Positions 8,380-17,073 of a DNA stretch of 64,000 nucleotides are shown here, in pieces (within the stretch, counting starts at the first letter, position 1; each line of letters starts with the position of its first letter). The notes below the pieces were generated by a model, which saw only the letters and a list, made by a program, of their open reading frames with translations, made no database searches and had not been told where the DNA came from. The stretch lies in assembly GCA_905233385.1 (NCBI GenBank), contig CAJOEH010000002.1:42629-106628 (forward strand), given 5' to 3'. This DNA comes from an uncultured Oscillospiraceae bacterium (GTDB lineage Bacteria > Bacillota > Clostridia > Oscillospirales > Oscillospiraceae). A program made the position numbers and the translations under genes.

Positions 8380-8490
8380 ACGGTCGCCTCCTTTTTCTGC
8401 ATTATACCAGTTCCCGCATATTTTTGCAAGCCTTGTGATTACAAACCGCGGACGGTGGAATACTAACCGAAAAACGGTTGGAGGCTTCAT

Positions 8491-9177
8491 ATGGAAGAAG
8501 AAAAGGCGCCCGTGCAGGATATCATAGAAGAATTCGGCTCCGGTCTGACGCGAACGGAGCAGGGAAGTATCTATACGCTGACGATTATCGGGCAGATCGA
8601 AGGGCATCAGGTCGCGCCCGAGACGGTGAAGACGACGAAATACGAGCATGTGCTGCCCCTGCTTGCGATGATCGAGGAAAGCGAGGAGATCGACGGGCTT
8701 TTGCTCCTGCTCAATACCGTCGGCGGCGATATCGAGGCGGGGCTCGCTATCTCCGAGCTGATCTCCGGCATGAAGAAGCCGACGGTCTCTTTGGTGCTGG
8801 GCGGCGGTCATTCCATTGGAATCCCGCTCGCCGTTTCGGCCAAGAAAAGCATGATCGCGCCGTCCGCGAGCATGATGATCCATCCGGTCAGGATGAGCGG
8901 CCTGGTAGTAGGCGCGCCTGCGACTTACCACTATTTCCAGCGTATCCAGGAGCAGATCACGGACTTTGTGACCGCGAATTCCAAAATCAGCAAGGAAAAG
9001 TTTTCGGAATATATGATGGCGACCGGGCAGATTGCGACAGACGTCGGAACGATCGTCTACGGCAGGGAAGCCGTGGAGAGCGGCTTGATCGACCGTCTCG
9101 GCAGTCTTCACGACGCGCTTGACACTCTGCACCGTATGATCGCGGCAAAAAAGAGGAACGCGAACAGAAATTCATAA
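8491..9177 (+). CDS. tepA: ClpP-like serine protease, TepA/YmfB type
   Basis: 228 residues with the crotonase/ClpP fold. The nucleophile serine is in GGGHSIGIPLAV, the catalytic His in MMIHPVRM, and NTVGGDIEAG matches the oxyanion/substrate strand. TepA (B. subtilis YmfB) is a ClpP relative lacking ClpX/ClpA docking features, linked to precursor protein processing and sporulation. As in Bacillus it lies near ftsK/spoIIIE, which supports the assignment. Confidence 0.85.
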   Translation: MEEEKAPVQDIIEEFGSGLTRTEQGSIYTLTIIGQIEGHQVAPETVKTTKYEHVLPLLAMIEESEEIDGLLLLLNTVGGDIEAGLAISELISGMKKPTVSLVLGGGHSIGIPLAVSAKKSMIAPSASMMIHPVRMSGLVVGAPATYHYFQRIQEQITDFVTANSKISKEKFSEYMMATGQIATDVGTIVYGREAVESGLIDRLGSLHDALDTLHRMIAAKKRNANRNS

Positions 9178-9183
9178 AAAAGA

Positions 9184-9212
9184 TGGAAATTCTTTGAAGA
9201 ATGTGATATAAT
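9184..9212 (+). promoter_or_regulatory. Putative promoter for uppP-like/ftsK genes
   Basis: TGGAAA (9184-9189) and TATAAT (9207-9212) with a 17-bp spacer; the -10 is extended by TG at 9204-9205, compensating for a moderate -35. Confidence 0.55.
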
Positions 9213-9261
9213 CTTTCAAAATGTGTAAGTATGTCCCAAAACAAATAGAGGAGACTGGAAC

Positions 9262-10101
9262 TTGAAGATTTGGGAAGCGATCCTGTACGGTCTGTTCGGC
9301 GGCGTGTCCGAGCTGCTGCCGATTTCCTATACGGGGCACTACGCGATCCTGCGCAGTGCGTTCAATCTGACGCCGCTGAACGAGGGCGGCGGGTACTATA
9401 TCCGTCTGGCGATCTGCCTCGGTGTGATCCTTGCGATCAATATCGCCTTCCGTCCGGAATCGCGGACGCTCGGCAGGGAAGTCGTGCGGATCACCGGCAT
9501 CAAGAAGCGCAGACGCAGCGAGATCTATGATCGCCTGCGCGTGCGGAGCATCGTGATCGGGCTGTTCGCTTTGCTGCCGCTGCTGCTCTCGCTGATCTTC
9601 GCGACGGTGGTCGACCATTTTTCCGGCCTCGTTTACGTCGCTCTGCTCTTTACGCTGAACGGCCTGATCCTCTTTTTCTGCTTCCGCACCAGCGAAGGCG
9701 GCAAGAACGAACGCCGCGTGGTCTTGTCCGACATGCTCTGGATCGGCTTTTGCAGAGCCTTCTGGGTACTGCCGGGTCTGTCCTCGCTGGGGATCTCGCT
9801 CTCCGTCGGCAGAGTGCGCGGACTGAAAGCGGAGTACAACGTCCGCGTCGCCTATATGCTGACCCTCGCGTTTGAATGCGTCGCGATCTTCTATCATCTG
9901 ATCCGCGCGTTTCTCTATGGCTCGTTCACGTTCAGCCTTCTGCTGCCGATGCTGTTTACGATCGTTTTCGCAGGCGCGGCGGGCTACTTCGCGATCCAGT
10001 ATTTCCGCTATCTGATGCAGCGGAACAAGCTCAATCTCTTTGCATATTACAGTTGGGAAGCCGCCGCGATCGTGCTGATCCTGGCACTCATCAACTCGTA
10101 A
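9262..10101 (+). CDS. UppP/BacA-family membrane protein with altered active site
   Basis: 279 residues, about seven hydrophobic segments, homologous to undecaprenyl-diphosphate phosphatase. Motif 1 reads GGVSELLPISYTGH and motif 2 PGLSSLGIS. Against E. coli UppP, Glu17 becomes Gly13 and Ser27 becomes Tyr23, and the essential Arg174 of PGxSRSG is Ser; Glu21, Ser26 and His30 are kept. It may therefore not be a normal phosphatase: a paralogue with changed chemistry, or a lipid-binding or transport role. TTG start at 9262, with GAGGAG about eight bases upstream. Followed closely by ftsK. Confidence 0.8.
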   Translation: MKIWEAILYGLFGGVSELLPISYTGHYAILRSAFNLTPLNEGGGYYIRLAICLGVILAINIAFRPESRTLGREVVRITGIKKRRRSEIYDRLRVRSIVIGLFALLPLLLSLIFATVVDHFSGLVYVALLFTLNGLILFFCFRTSEGGKNERRVVLSDMLWIGFCRAFWVLPGLSSLGISLSVGRVRGLKAEYNVRVAYMLTLAFECVAIFYHLIRAFLYGSFTFSLLLPMLFTIVFAGAAGYFAIQYFRYLMQRNKLNLFAYYSWEAAAIVLILALINS

Positions 10102-10113
10102 GGAGGAAAATGA

Positions 10114-12609
10114 ATGGCTAATCAATCGAAAAACAAGAAGAAAGCCTCGCAGTCGAGCAGGCATGTGAGCGCGACGAAACGCGAGCAGCAGAACCGCAGG
10201 GAGTTTACCGGCATCCTGCTGCTGCTTGTCGCGATCCTTGCGTTTCTGTGCTGTATCCCTGCGGACGCGTTTCTGCTTTCCTCCGGCGCCGCGCTGGTAG
10301 GCGGCCTGTTCGGACAGGTCGGACGCTACATACTGCCGATCATCCTGATCGCTGCGGCGATCATCCTGTTCAAGAGCAAGGACAAGCCCGTCAAGCTGCG
10401 GATTTTCTGCCTGTTTACTCTGATCATCACGCTTTCCGGCATTGCCCACATCTTCCATGAGATCCTTTCCGGCACAGAGACGGATCTGTCGCTTAAGGCG
10501 CTCTGGGAAGGGGGAAAGAACTGGTCGAGCGGCGGCCTGATCCCCGGCTTTGCCGCCGAAGTGCTGGAAGCCGCGATCCGTAAGATCGGCGCGCTGATCT
10601 TCTTCCTGATCCTGCTGATCCTGCAGGGCATGACCTGCTTCGGCATCACGCTCAACAGCCTGATCACCGCGATCAAGAACCGCCCGCCGATGCCGAAGGA
10701 AGAACCCGCGCCCGTGCAGGAAGTCGATCCAGCGGAACGCCTGGTCAATCACGTGCAGAATAAGCGGATCGAACGCTACGAGCGCAGACATCCCGTCAAA
10801 GTCTCCGATTTCGACCTGCCGGTCGACGATCCTCCCGGCCTGAAGGAAAAGAAGAGCAGAAGGAGCCGCGCGCAGAGCGAAGAACAGCCGCCTGTCGAAG
10901 AAAAGCCGATGCCGCTGATCGACGCGGAGAAAAAGCAGGTCACGATTGACGAGATCGAGCTGCACGCCGCGCCCGTTCCGCCGCAGCTCGCGTCACAGCC
11001 TGCTGCGCAGGCGCCGGAGAAGATCAAAAAGGGCGAAACAGAATCAGAGGCGGAAGAGATCTCTCACGAGATCGAAAAGCACGCCGAAGAAAAGGCGCTG
11101 GAATATAAATTCCCGTCGATCAGCCTGCTGGATCTTCGCCGTCAGAGCACGGTCGACGCGACCGGCGAAATGCGCGAAAATTCCGAGCGTCTTGCCGACA
11201 CGCTGAAAAGCTTCGGCATCGAACCGCATATCGTCGACGTCATCCGCGGCCCGTCCGTCACGCGCTACGAGCTGGAGCTCGAGCGCGGCGTGAAGCTCTC
11301 CAAGATCACGAACCTCGCGGACGATATCGCCCTGTCGCTCGGCGCGACCGGCGTGCGCATCTCCGCGATCCCGGACAAGATCTCCGTCGTCGGTATCGAG
11401 GTGCCGAATAAGGCGATCAACGTGGTCTACGCCCGCGAGGTCATCGACTCCCCGGCGTTCAAGAACAACAAGTCCAAGATCTCCTTCGCCGTCGGCAAGG
11501 ACATCAGCGGCAACTGCATTGTCGGCGATATCGCCAAGCTGCCGCATATGCTGATCGCCGGCACGACCGGCTCCGGCAAGTCCGTCTGCATGAACACCCT
11601 CATCCTGTCGCTGCTCTACAAGGCGAAGCCGGACGAGGTCAAGCTCATCATGGTCGACCCGAAGATGGTCGAGCTGGGCGTCTACAACGGCATTCCGCAT
11701 CTTCTGATCCCGGTCGTGACCGACCCGAAGAAGGCGGCCGGCGCGCTGCAGTGGACCGTCACCGAAATGCTGCGGCGTTATCGCCTGATGTCCGAAGAGG
11801 GCGTCCGCGATATCGAATCGTATAACAAGTCGATCGTCAACGATCCCGACCAGCAGCCGCTGCCGCAGATCGTCGTCGTCATCGACGAGCTCGCCGACCT
11901 GATGATCGCCGCGGCGAAAGAAGTCGAAGAATCCATCTGCCGCATCGCGCAGATGGGCCGTGCGTCCGGCATCCATCTCGTCATCGCGACCCAGCGTCCG
12001 TCCGCGGACGTCATCACCGGCCTGATGAAGGCGAATATCCCGTCGCGGATCGCATTTGCCGTAGCCTCCGCGATGGAATCCCGCATCATTCTGGATACGC
12101 AGGGCGCGGAAAAGCTCGTCGGCAAGGGCGACATGCTCTTCGCGCCGCTCGGACAGGGTAAGCCGAAGCGCATCCAGGGCTGTTTCATCACTGATGAGGA
12201 AGTGCAGGCTGTCGTTGCCTCCATCAAGGCGCAGTCGAAGAGCAATTACTCAACGGAAATCATGGCGCAGATCGATAAGAGCGCGGAGCAGACGGGAAAA
12301 TCATCTTCCGCTGCCGCCGCTTCCGACGCGCCGAACAGCGCGGACGCGAGCGAGGGAGACGAGCTGCTGCCCGCCGCCGTTGAGGTCATATTGGAGACCG
12401 GACAGGCTTCCGTCTCCATGCTCCAGCGCCGCCTGAAGCTCGGCTACGCAAGAGCCGCGCGGATCGTGGACGAGATGGAGGAACGCGGCATCGTCGGCCC
12501 CTTCGAGGGCGCGAAACCGCGGCAGCTCCTGATCACGAAAGAACAGTGGGCGCAGATGCAGAACGGCACTTACGACCCCAACCCTCCGGTGGAGGAAGAA
12601 ATCCCGTAG
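10114..12609 (+). CDS. ftsK: DNA translocase FtsK/SpoIIIE
   Basis: 831 residues. Order: about four N-terminal membrane helices (roughly 25-195), a charged Pro/Glu linker, then the alpha/beta motor with Walker A GTTGSGKSVCM and Walker B VVVIDELADLM, and a C-terminal gamma (winged-helix) domain (AARIVDEMEERGIVGP) that reads KOPS/SRS-like sequences. Pumps chromosomal DNA at the division or sporulation septum. ATG at 10114 with AAGGAGG upstream. In a spore-former with one such gene nearby it could serve as SpoIIIE; the two cannot be told apart from sequence alone. Confidence 0.95.
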   Translation: MANQSKNKKKASQSSRHVSATKREQQNRREFTGILLLLVAILAFLCCIPADAFLLSSGAALVGGLFGQVGRYILPIILIAAAIILFKSKDKPVKLRIFCLFTLIITLSGIAHIFHEILSGTETDLSLKALWEGGKNWSSGGLIPGFAAEVLEAAIRKIGALIFFLILLILQGMTCFGITLNSLITAIKNRPPMPKEEPAPVQEVDPAERLVNHVQNKRIERYERRHPVKVSDFDLPVDDPPGLKEKKSRRSRAQSEEQPPVEEKPMPLIDAEKKQVTIDEIELHAAPVPPQLASQPAAQAPEKIKKGETESEAEEISHEIEKHAEEKALEYKFPSISLLDLRRQSTVDATGEMRENSERLADTLKSFGIEPHIVDVIRGPSVTRYELELERGVKLSKITNLADDIALSLGATGVRISAIPDKISVVGIEVPNKAINVVYAREVIDSPAFKNNKSKISFAVGKDISGNCIVGDIAKLPHMLIAGTTGSGKSVCMNTLILSLLYKAKPDEVKLIMVDPKMVELGVYNGIPHLLIPVVTDPKKAAGALQWTVTEMLRRYRLMSEEGVRDIESYNKSIVNDPDQQPLPQIVVVIDELADLMIAAAKEVEESICRIAQMGRASGIHLVIATQRPSADVITGLMKANIPSRIAFAVASAMESRIILDTQGAEKLVGKGDMLFAPLGQGKPKRIQGCFITDEEVQAVVASIKAQSKSNYSTEIMAQIDKSAEQTGKSSSAAAASDAPNSADASEGDELLPAAVEVILETGQASVSMLQRRLKLGYARAARIVDEMEERGIVGPFEGAKPRQLLITKEQWAQMQNGTYDPNPPVEEEIP

Positions 12610-12613
12610 TTCT

Positions 12614-12647
12614 ATGTGTTGCTGCTCATAATCGGGCAGCAACACAT
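12614..12647 (+). promoter_or_regulatory. 12-bp perfect hairpin between ftsK and ECF gene
   Basis: ATGTGTTGCTGC (12614-12625) pairs perfectly with 12636-12647 across a 10-nt loop. No T-tract follows, so it is not an ordinary intrinsic terminator; it may be a processing or stability element, or part of a leader controlling the ECF gene. Confidence 0.6.
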
Positions 12648-12699
12648 CGCGCTAAATTATTTGCGTTGCATCCTAAACGGAGCGACAGCAGGAGGAAAA

Positions 12700-13290
12700 A
12701 TGAAAACAAAAAGATTTGACACCCGGCAGATCACCCTCGCAGCGATCCTGACCGCGATCGTCGTGGTCCTGCAGCTCATCGCAAACTACGTTCAGCCCGT
12801 TCCCGGCGTTTCGATCACCTTTGTTCTCGTGCCGGTTATCATCGGCGCGGCGCTGCTCGGCGTTTGGGTCGGCGCGTGGCTCGGCTTTATCTTCGGCGCG
12901 GTCGTATTGATCGGCGGAGCTTCGGTCTTCTTAGCGATCAGTTGGCCCGGAACCGTCATTACCGTGCTGGTAAAAGGCTGCTGCGCGGGGCTGGCCGCCG
13001 GACTGACCTACCGGCTTCTGGAACGGTTCAATCAATACCTGGCTGTGTTCGCGGCAGCGATCATTTGCCCGGTCGTGAACACCGGCCTGTTCCTGGTAGG
13101 CTGCCGCCTGTTCTTTTGGGAAACGATCCAAAGTTGGGGCGCAGCGGCAGGCTACGAGAACACCTTCGCCTTTATGATTCTCGGTCTTGCCGGCGTCAAT
13201 TTCCTGATTGAGCTCGGCATCAATATGCTGCTTGCGCCGACGATCCTTCGAATCATCAATTTGAGAAAACAAAAGAAGAATAGCAAATAA
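12700..13290 (+). CDS. ECF transporter S component
   Basis: 196 residues, about six hydrophobic helices. The N-terminal TRQITLAAILTAIVVVLQ and the following PVPG and GAWLGFIFG segments resemble substrate-binding S components of energy-coupling factor vitamin transporters (RibU/PanT/FolT-type folds). The ligand cannot be assigned from sequence, and no riboswitch was recognised upstream; the AT module must be encoded elsewhere. ATG at 12700 is preceded by GGAGG; an in-frame TTG/ATG-like extension to 12616 falls inside the hairpin and is rejected. Confidence 0.8.
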   Translation: MKTKRFDTRQITLAAILTAIVVVLQLIANYVQPVPGVSITFVLVPVIIGAALLGVWVGAWLGFIFGAVVLIGGASVFLAISWPGTVITVLVKGCCAGLAAGLTYRLLERFNQYLAVFAAAIICPVVNTGLFLVGCRLFFWETIQSWGAAAGYENTFAFMILGLAGVNFLIELGINMLLAPTILRIINLRKQKKNSK

Positions 13291-13307
13291 TATCATTCGA
13301 ACCCTTT

Positions 13308-13340
13308 AGAGCGCTGCTTCGGCAGCGCTCTAATTATTTA
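13308..13340 (+). terminator. Terminator with UUCG tetraloop
   Basis: AGAGCGCTGC-TTCG-GCAGCGCTCT (13308-13331) forms a 10-bp stem closed by a C(UUCG)G tetraloop, followed by AATTATTTAT. Ends the ECF gene transcript. Confidence 0.8.
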
Positions 13341-13381
13341 TATTCAAACGAGAAAAATGCGATAACGGGAAGGAAGAAAGT

Positions 13382-13478
13382 GTGAAAGAAACCCAGGAGG
13401 GGTGTCTTTCACGTTCAATAAAACCGGGTTTTCATACTTTTTGGAAGTATGAAAACCCGCTCAGCGTGTCAACACGCT
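13382..13478 (+). other. Run of three intergenic hairpins
   Basis: Between the ECF gene and spoIIIAA there are three consecutive inverted repeats: 13382-13412 (8 bp, mismatch, 4 bp, AGGA loop), 13426-13458 (14-bp perfect stem GGGTTTTCATACTT with its complement, 5-nt loop) and 13463-13478 (AGCGTG-TCAA-CACGCT). No known RNA family was recognised. Together with the terminators on both sides this is a block of five stem-loops in 200 bases. Confidence 0.6.
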
Positions 13479-13480
13479 GT

Positions 13481-13507
13481 GCGCTGCCGATGCAGCGCTC
13501 TTTTTTT
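13481..13507 (+). terminator. Intrinsic terminator before spoIIIAA
   Basis: GCGCTGC-CGAT-GCAGCGC (13481-13498), TC, then seven T. Its arms share GCAGCGCTCT with the terminator at 13308-13331. It may end a short noncoding transcript covering the preceding hairpins. Confidence 0.8.
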
Positions 13508-13556
13508 GTTCTTCCGCACCACTTGTCCGCATAGAGTATGGCAGGAGTGAATTGCA

Positions 13557-14423
13557 GTGGACGAAGTCAGACAGGCATGCGCGGTCTGCCCGCCGGAGGT
13601 GCTGGAAGCGATCCTTCGGCAGTCTTTCGCGCGGGATATCGAGGAGATCCGCCTGCGGAACGGGCAATCGATATCCGTAACCGTTCGCGGAGAAGAACGG
13701 AAGATCCAATCGCCGGTCGTGACAGGGCAATGGTTAGAGGATACCATAGCGCGGGCGACCGGACATGCCGTGTTCTCCGCACAGCACATGCTGAAAAACG
13801 GCTTCGTCACCGTTGCGGGCGGACATCGGCTCGGAATCTGCGGAACGGCAATCGTTCACGGAGATGAGATCAGCGGCTTCAAAGAGATCTCCTCCGTCAA
13901 TCTCCGCATCGCGCGGCAGATCGGCGGGATCGCCTCGAAAACCGCGGACGCGCTTTGGCTCAATCCGCGTTCCGCGCTGATCATCGGCGCGCCGGGCGTC
14001 GGGAAGACGACCCTGCTGCGCGACCTGATCCGCCAGCTTTCAGACCGATTCTCGTTTCGGATCGGCGTCGCCGACGAGCGTATGGAGCTCGGCGCGTCTT
14101 TTAATGGCAGACCGCAGTTCGACCTCGGCACGCACACGGACGTGCTCTCCGGCATGCGGAAGGAGACCGCTGTGGAATATCTGCTCCGCACGATGAGCCC
14201 GCAGTGGATCGCCGTGGACGAGATCACGGCGGCGGAGGACATCGAGACCATGCTGCGCGCTTCCTACTGCGGCGTCAGCTTTCTCGCGACCGCACACGCG
14301 GCAGACCGCGAGGATCTCCGACATCGCGAGCTTTACCGCAGGCTTTTGTCGTGCGGTATCTTTGAAAATCTTGTCACGATCCGCAGGGATCGCACCGTCG
14401 TGACGGAAAGGATGTCCACATGA
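13557..14423 (+). CDS. spoIIIAA: Stage III sporulation protein AA (ATPase)
   Basis: 288 residues; the AAA+/secretion-type ATPase of the SpoIIIA-SpoIIQ channel between mother cell and forespore. Walker A is GAPGVGKTTLLRD (from residue 144), Walker B and neighbours are WIAVDEITAAEDIETM, and ATAHAADREDL matches the VirB11/GspE-type His motif. GTG start at 13557, with GGAG ten bases upstream. First gene of an intact eight-gene spoIIIA operon; expected to be under mother-cell sigma-E, though I could not place a convincing sigma-E promoter. Confidence 0.95.
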   Translation: MDEVRQACAVCPPEVLEAILRQSFARDIEEIRLRNGQSISVTVRGEERKIQSPVVTGQWLEDTIARATGHAVFSAQHMLKNGFVTVAGGHRLGICGTAIVHGDEISGFKEISSVNLRIARQIGGIASKTADALWLNPRSALIIGAPGVGKTTLLRDLIRQLSDRFSFRIGVADERMELGASFNGRPQFDLGTHTDVLSGMRKETAVEYLLRTMSPQWIAVDEITAAEDIETMLRASYCGVSFLATAHAADREDLRHRELYRRLLSCGIFENLVTIRRDRTVVTERMST

Positions 14424-14926
14424 TTCGTTTGGTCGGCGCGGCAATGATCATACTCGGCGCGGGGAGCTTCGGCGTCGCGAAGACCGCGCAGTTCTACCGG
14501 CAGCAGCGGCAGCTCCGTGCCTTTCTGAACGCTCTTGAGATCCTGCAATGCGAACTGGACTATACGCTCTATCCGCTCCCGAAGCTTTGCCGGATCACGG
14601 CGGAACGATGTGAACGGGTCTGCGCGGACTTCCTGCGCAGGTATGCCGATTCTCTGGACGGCGGCGCATGCAGAAGCGCTGCCGCGCGGGAGGCGCTCAT
14701 CGCAGTTAAGTGCGTTTTGCCGCCGGACGCGTGTATAGCGGTCCTCGAACTGTTCAGCGCGTTGGGTCGTTACGACCTGGAGGGAGAGACGAATTTGCTA
14801 AAACTGACGCAGTACCGTCTGAAAGCCGCGCTCGAACGCGGCGAGACGGAAAAGCGGCCCATGGTGAAGGGCTACGCCGTATTAGGCCTCTGCACCGGCG
14901 CGGCGGTCGCGATCCTGCTGGTGTGA
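14420..14926 (+). CDS. spoIIIAB: Stage III sporulation protein AB
   Basis: 168 residues. N-terminal hydrophobic helix, a cytoplasmic/GspF-like helical middle (FLNALEILQCELDYTLYPLP is typical of SpoIIIAB) and a C-terminal membrane helix. Component of the feeding-tube channel. ATGA overlap with spoIIIAA. Confidence 0.93.
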   Translation: MIRLVGAAMIILGAGSFGVAKTAQFYRQQRQLRAFLNALEILQCELDYTLYPLPKLCRITAERCERVCADFLRRYADSLDGGACRSAAAREALIAVKCVLPPDACIAVLELFSALGRYDLEGETNLLKLTQYRLKAALERGETEKRPMVKGYAVLGLCTGAAVAILLV

Positions 14927-14929
14927 TGC

Positions 14930-15124
14930 ATGGATATCGATCTGATCTTCAAAATCGCCGCCGTCGGGATCATCGTTTCCATTCTGAATCAGGTCCTTGT
15001 CCGTTCCGGCAGAGAGGAGCAGGCGACGATGACGACTCTCGCCGGCCTCGTCGTCGTTCTGATCATCGTTGTGCAGAAGGTCGCCGATCTGTTCGACCTT
15101 GTGAAAGGCCTGTTTCATTTCTGA
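14930..15124 (+). CDS. spoIIIAC: Stage III sporulation protein AC
   Basis: 64 residues, two hydrophobic helices, with the family signature IFKIAAVGIIVSILNQVL. Small membrane subunit of the SpoIIIA complex. Starts three bases after spoIIIAB and shares one base with the spoIIIAD start. Confidence 0.94.
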   Translation: MDIDLIFKIAAVGIIVSILNQVLVRSGREEQATMTTLAGLVVVLIIVVQKVADLFDLVKGLFHF

Positions 15125-15516
15125 TGCTGAGTTTTTTGCAGGCGACGGTGATCGGTATCGTGACGGTCCTGCTGACCGCTATGCTGCGAAAAAACAGCCA
15201 GGAGCTCGGGATCCTGCTGACGCTTGCCGCCTGCGTGCTGATCGGGCTGCTGCTCGTGCGGCTCGCGGAGCCCGTCGTCGAGTTTCTGGCAAAGCTGCGC
15301 AATATCGCGGGACTGGACAAGACTCTGACCGAGCCGATCCTGAAAACCATCGGCATCGGACTTATCACGCAGATCGGCGCGACGGTCTGCGCGGACGCCG
15401 GTGAGAACGCGATCGCCAAACTGATCGAGGTCTGCGGCGGCGTTCTCGCGCTCTACGTTTCGCTTCCTCTGATGGAGGCGGTACTTTCACTGATCGACAC
15501 GATGACGGGAGGATAA
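15124..15516 (+). CDS. spoIIIAD: Stage III sporulation protein AD
   Basis: 130 residues, three to four hydrophobic helices; ILKTIGIGLITQIGATVCADAGENAIA is typical of the family (quoted in parts: GIGLITQIG, CADAGE). Start ATG at 15124 overlaps the spoIIIAC stop (TGATG); the longer upstream frame is spurious because it runs through spoIIIAB/AC. Confidence 0.94.
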   Translation: MLSFLQATVIGIVTVLLTAMLRKNSQELGILLTLAACVLIGLLLVRLAEPVVEFLAKLRNIAGLDKTLTEPILKTIGIGLITQIGATVCADAGENAIAKLIEVCGGVLALYVSLPLMEAVLSLIDTMTGG

Positions 15517-15517
15517 C

Positions 15518-16594
15518 GTGAAACGGGTCATTCTGGCGCTGCTTGTCCTGCTTCTTCTGACGCTGCCGGTATGCGCCGCGGAGGAGATCGGCATTGAGAC
15601 CGACGGCTTGGAGCAGGAGCTTCCAGAGGAAGCGGAGGAACTCATGCCGGACATCTCCGTGCGGGAAGACGCCGATCTCTGGGGCGGCGTGAAAAATGTC
15701 TTTATTCGCGCACTTCTCAAAACGGATGACAGCCTGAAAAGCGGGCTGCGCCTCTGCGCGGTCCTGATCGGACTCGTTACGCTCTGCGCCGTCGCGGAGA
15801 TGTCGTCCGTGAGCAGATTCGGCGGCGCGGTCAGCGCGGCCGGCGCGTTGGGGATCACCGCCGCGTTTATCGGTTCCTTTCACGCGATGGTGTCGATGTC
15901 GCAGGAGACGATCCGGTCGCTTTCCGATTACAGCATGTGCCTGATGCCGGCGCTTGCCGCCGCGACGGCGATGAGCGGGAGCGTGACCGCCGCGTCCGCG
16001 CTGCACGCGGGAACGCTGCTGCTCTCGGAGGTGCTGATGCAGCTCATCAGCAGGCTGTTGATCCCGGGCGTGTTTTTCTATCTCGCGGTCGCCGCTGCGG
16101 AAGCCGCGCTTTCCAGCGACGCGCTGAAAGAATTGCGGGAATTCATCGGCTGGCTGATCTCGAAAAGTCTGCGGATCATGGTATATTTCTTTCTGGCGTT
16201 TCTCTCTGTCACGGGCGTCGTCAGCGGCACGGCGGACGCCGTCGCCGTCAAGACGGCAAAGGCCGCGATGTCCGGCATGGTCCCGGTGGTCGGCGGGATG
16301 ATCTCCGACGCTTCGGAGAGCCTGCTGGCGAGCGCGGCGGTCATCAAAAACTCGATCGGCGTGTTCGGCATGATCGCGGTCCTCGCGATCTGCATTCTGC
16401 CGTTCCTGAAAGTCGGGGTGCAATACCTGCTGCTCAAAGTGACCGCCGCGGTCAGCGGGTCGGTCGGCCTGAAGCCGCACGTCGCGCTCCTGAAATACTT
16501 CTCGACGGCTATGGGCTATCTGCTCGCGATGTGCGGCACCTGCGGCTTTCTCCTGCTGATCTCGGGCGTGTGTTTCATCAAGGCGGCCGTGTGA
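15518..16594 (+). CDS. spoIIIAE: Stage III sporulation protein AE
   Basis: 358 residues with an N-terminal signal peptide (LALLVLLLLTLPVCAAEE), an acidic extracytoplasmic stretch and about seven membrane helices. SpoIIIAE is the largest integral membrane subunit of the channel. GTG start at 15518, with GGGAGG about eight bases upstream. Confidence 0.94.
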   Translation: MKRVILALLVLLLLTLPVCAAEEIGIETDGLEQELPEEAEELMPDISVREDADLWGGVKNVFIRALLKTDDSLKSGLRLCAVLIGLVTLCAVAEMSSVSRFGGAVSAAGALGITAAFIGSFHAMVSMSQETIRSLSDYSMCLMPALAAATAMSGSVTAASALHAGTLLLSEVLMQLISRLLIPGVFFYLAVAAAEAALSSDALKELREFIGWLISKSLRIMVYFFLAFLSVTGVVSGTADAVAVKTAKAAMSGMVPVVGGMISDASESLLASAAVIKNSIGVFGMIAVLAICILPFLKVGVQYLLLKVTAAVSGSVGLKPHVALLKYFSTAMGYLLAMCGTCGFLLLISGVCFIKAAV

Positions 16595-17073
16595 TGGAGA
16601 ATATCAGAAGCTATTTGGTCTCCGTTGTCGCGGTTTGCATGATCACGGTCGCCGCCGACGTGCTGATCCAGAAAAGCGCGCTGAAAAAGATCGCGCGGCT
16701 GATCGGCGGGATCCTGGTCCTGCTGACGGCGATCCGTCCGCTCCTGTCGGTCGACATGAAGACAGTCGGCGCGTATCTCGAGACCTTCAGCGCGAACGCG
16801 CAATTCGACACGGACGAGATCGAACGCACGCAGCAGGGGCTGATGCGGCGGCAGGTGAAGCAGTCCGCGGAAGCCTATATCGAGAACGAGGCGAAGTCGC
16901 TCGGCGGCACCTTGCAGGCGGAGGTCACGCTTTCGGACGGAGAATACCCGGTCCCGGTCGGCGTAGTCCTAACCGGCACGATGACGGCGGAGCAGGTGCA
17001 GACGGTCAGCGCCGTGATCGAGACTGCGCTTGGCATTTCGGCGGATCGGCAGGAATGGAGGTTATATGGCTGA
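16594..17073 (+). CDS. spoIIIAF: Stage III sporulation protein AF
   Basis: 159 residues: two N-terminal hydrophobic helices, then a soluble ring-forming domain related to the secretin/EscJ-like RBM fold. The motif LIGGILVLLTAIRPLL is characteristic. TGATG coupling to spoIIIAE. Confidence 0.92.
   Translation: MENIRSYLVSVVAVCMITVAADVLIQKSALKKIARLIGGILVLLTAIRPLLSVDMKTVGAYLETFSANAQFDTDEIERTQQGLMRRQVKQSAEAYIENEAKSLGGTLQAEVTLSDGEYPVPVGVVLTGTMTAEQVQTVSAVIETALGISADRQEWRLYG

Noticed and set aside
13382..13540. A roughly 50-codon GTG frame with GGAAGGAAG upstream over the intergenic hairpins
   Set aside because: The sequence is accounted for by stem pairing and a terminator; the product has no recognisable feature.
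13510..13556. A sigma-E promoter (CATA-type -10 near 13530) for the spoIIIA operon
   Set aside because: CATAGAGT is present but no acceptable -35 element lies at the right distance; not reported as a feature.
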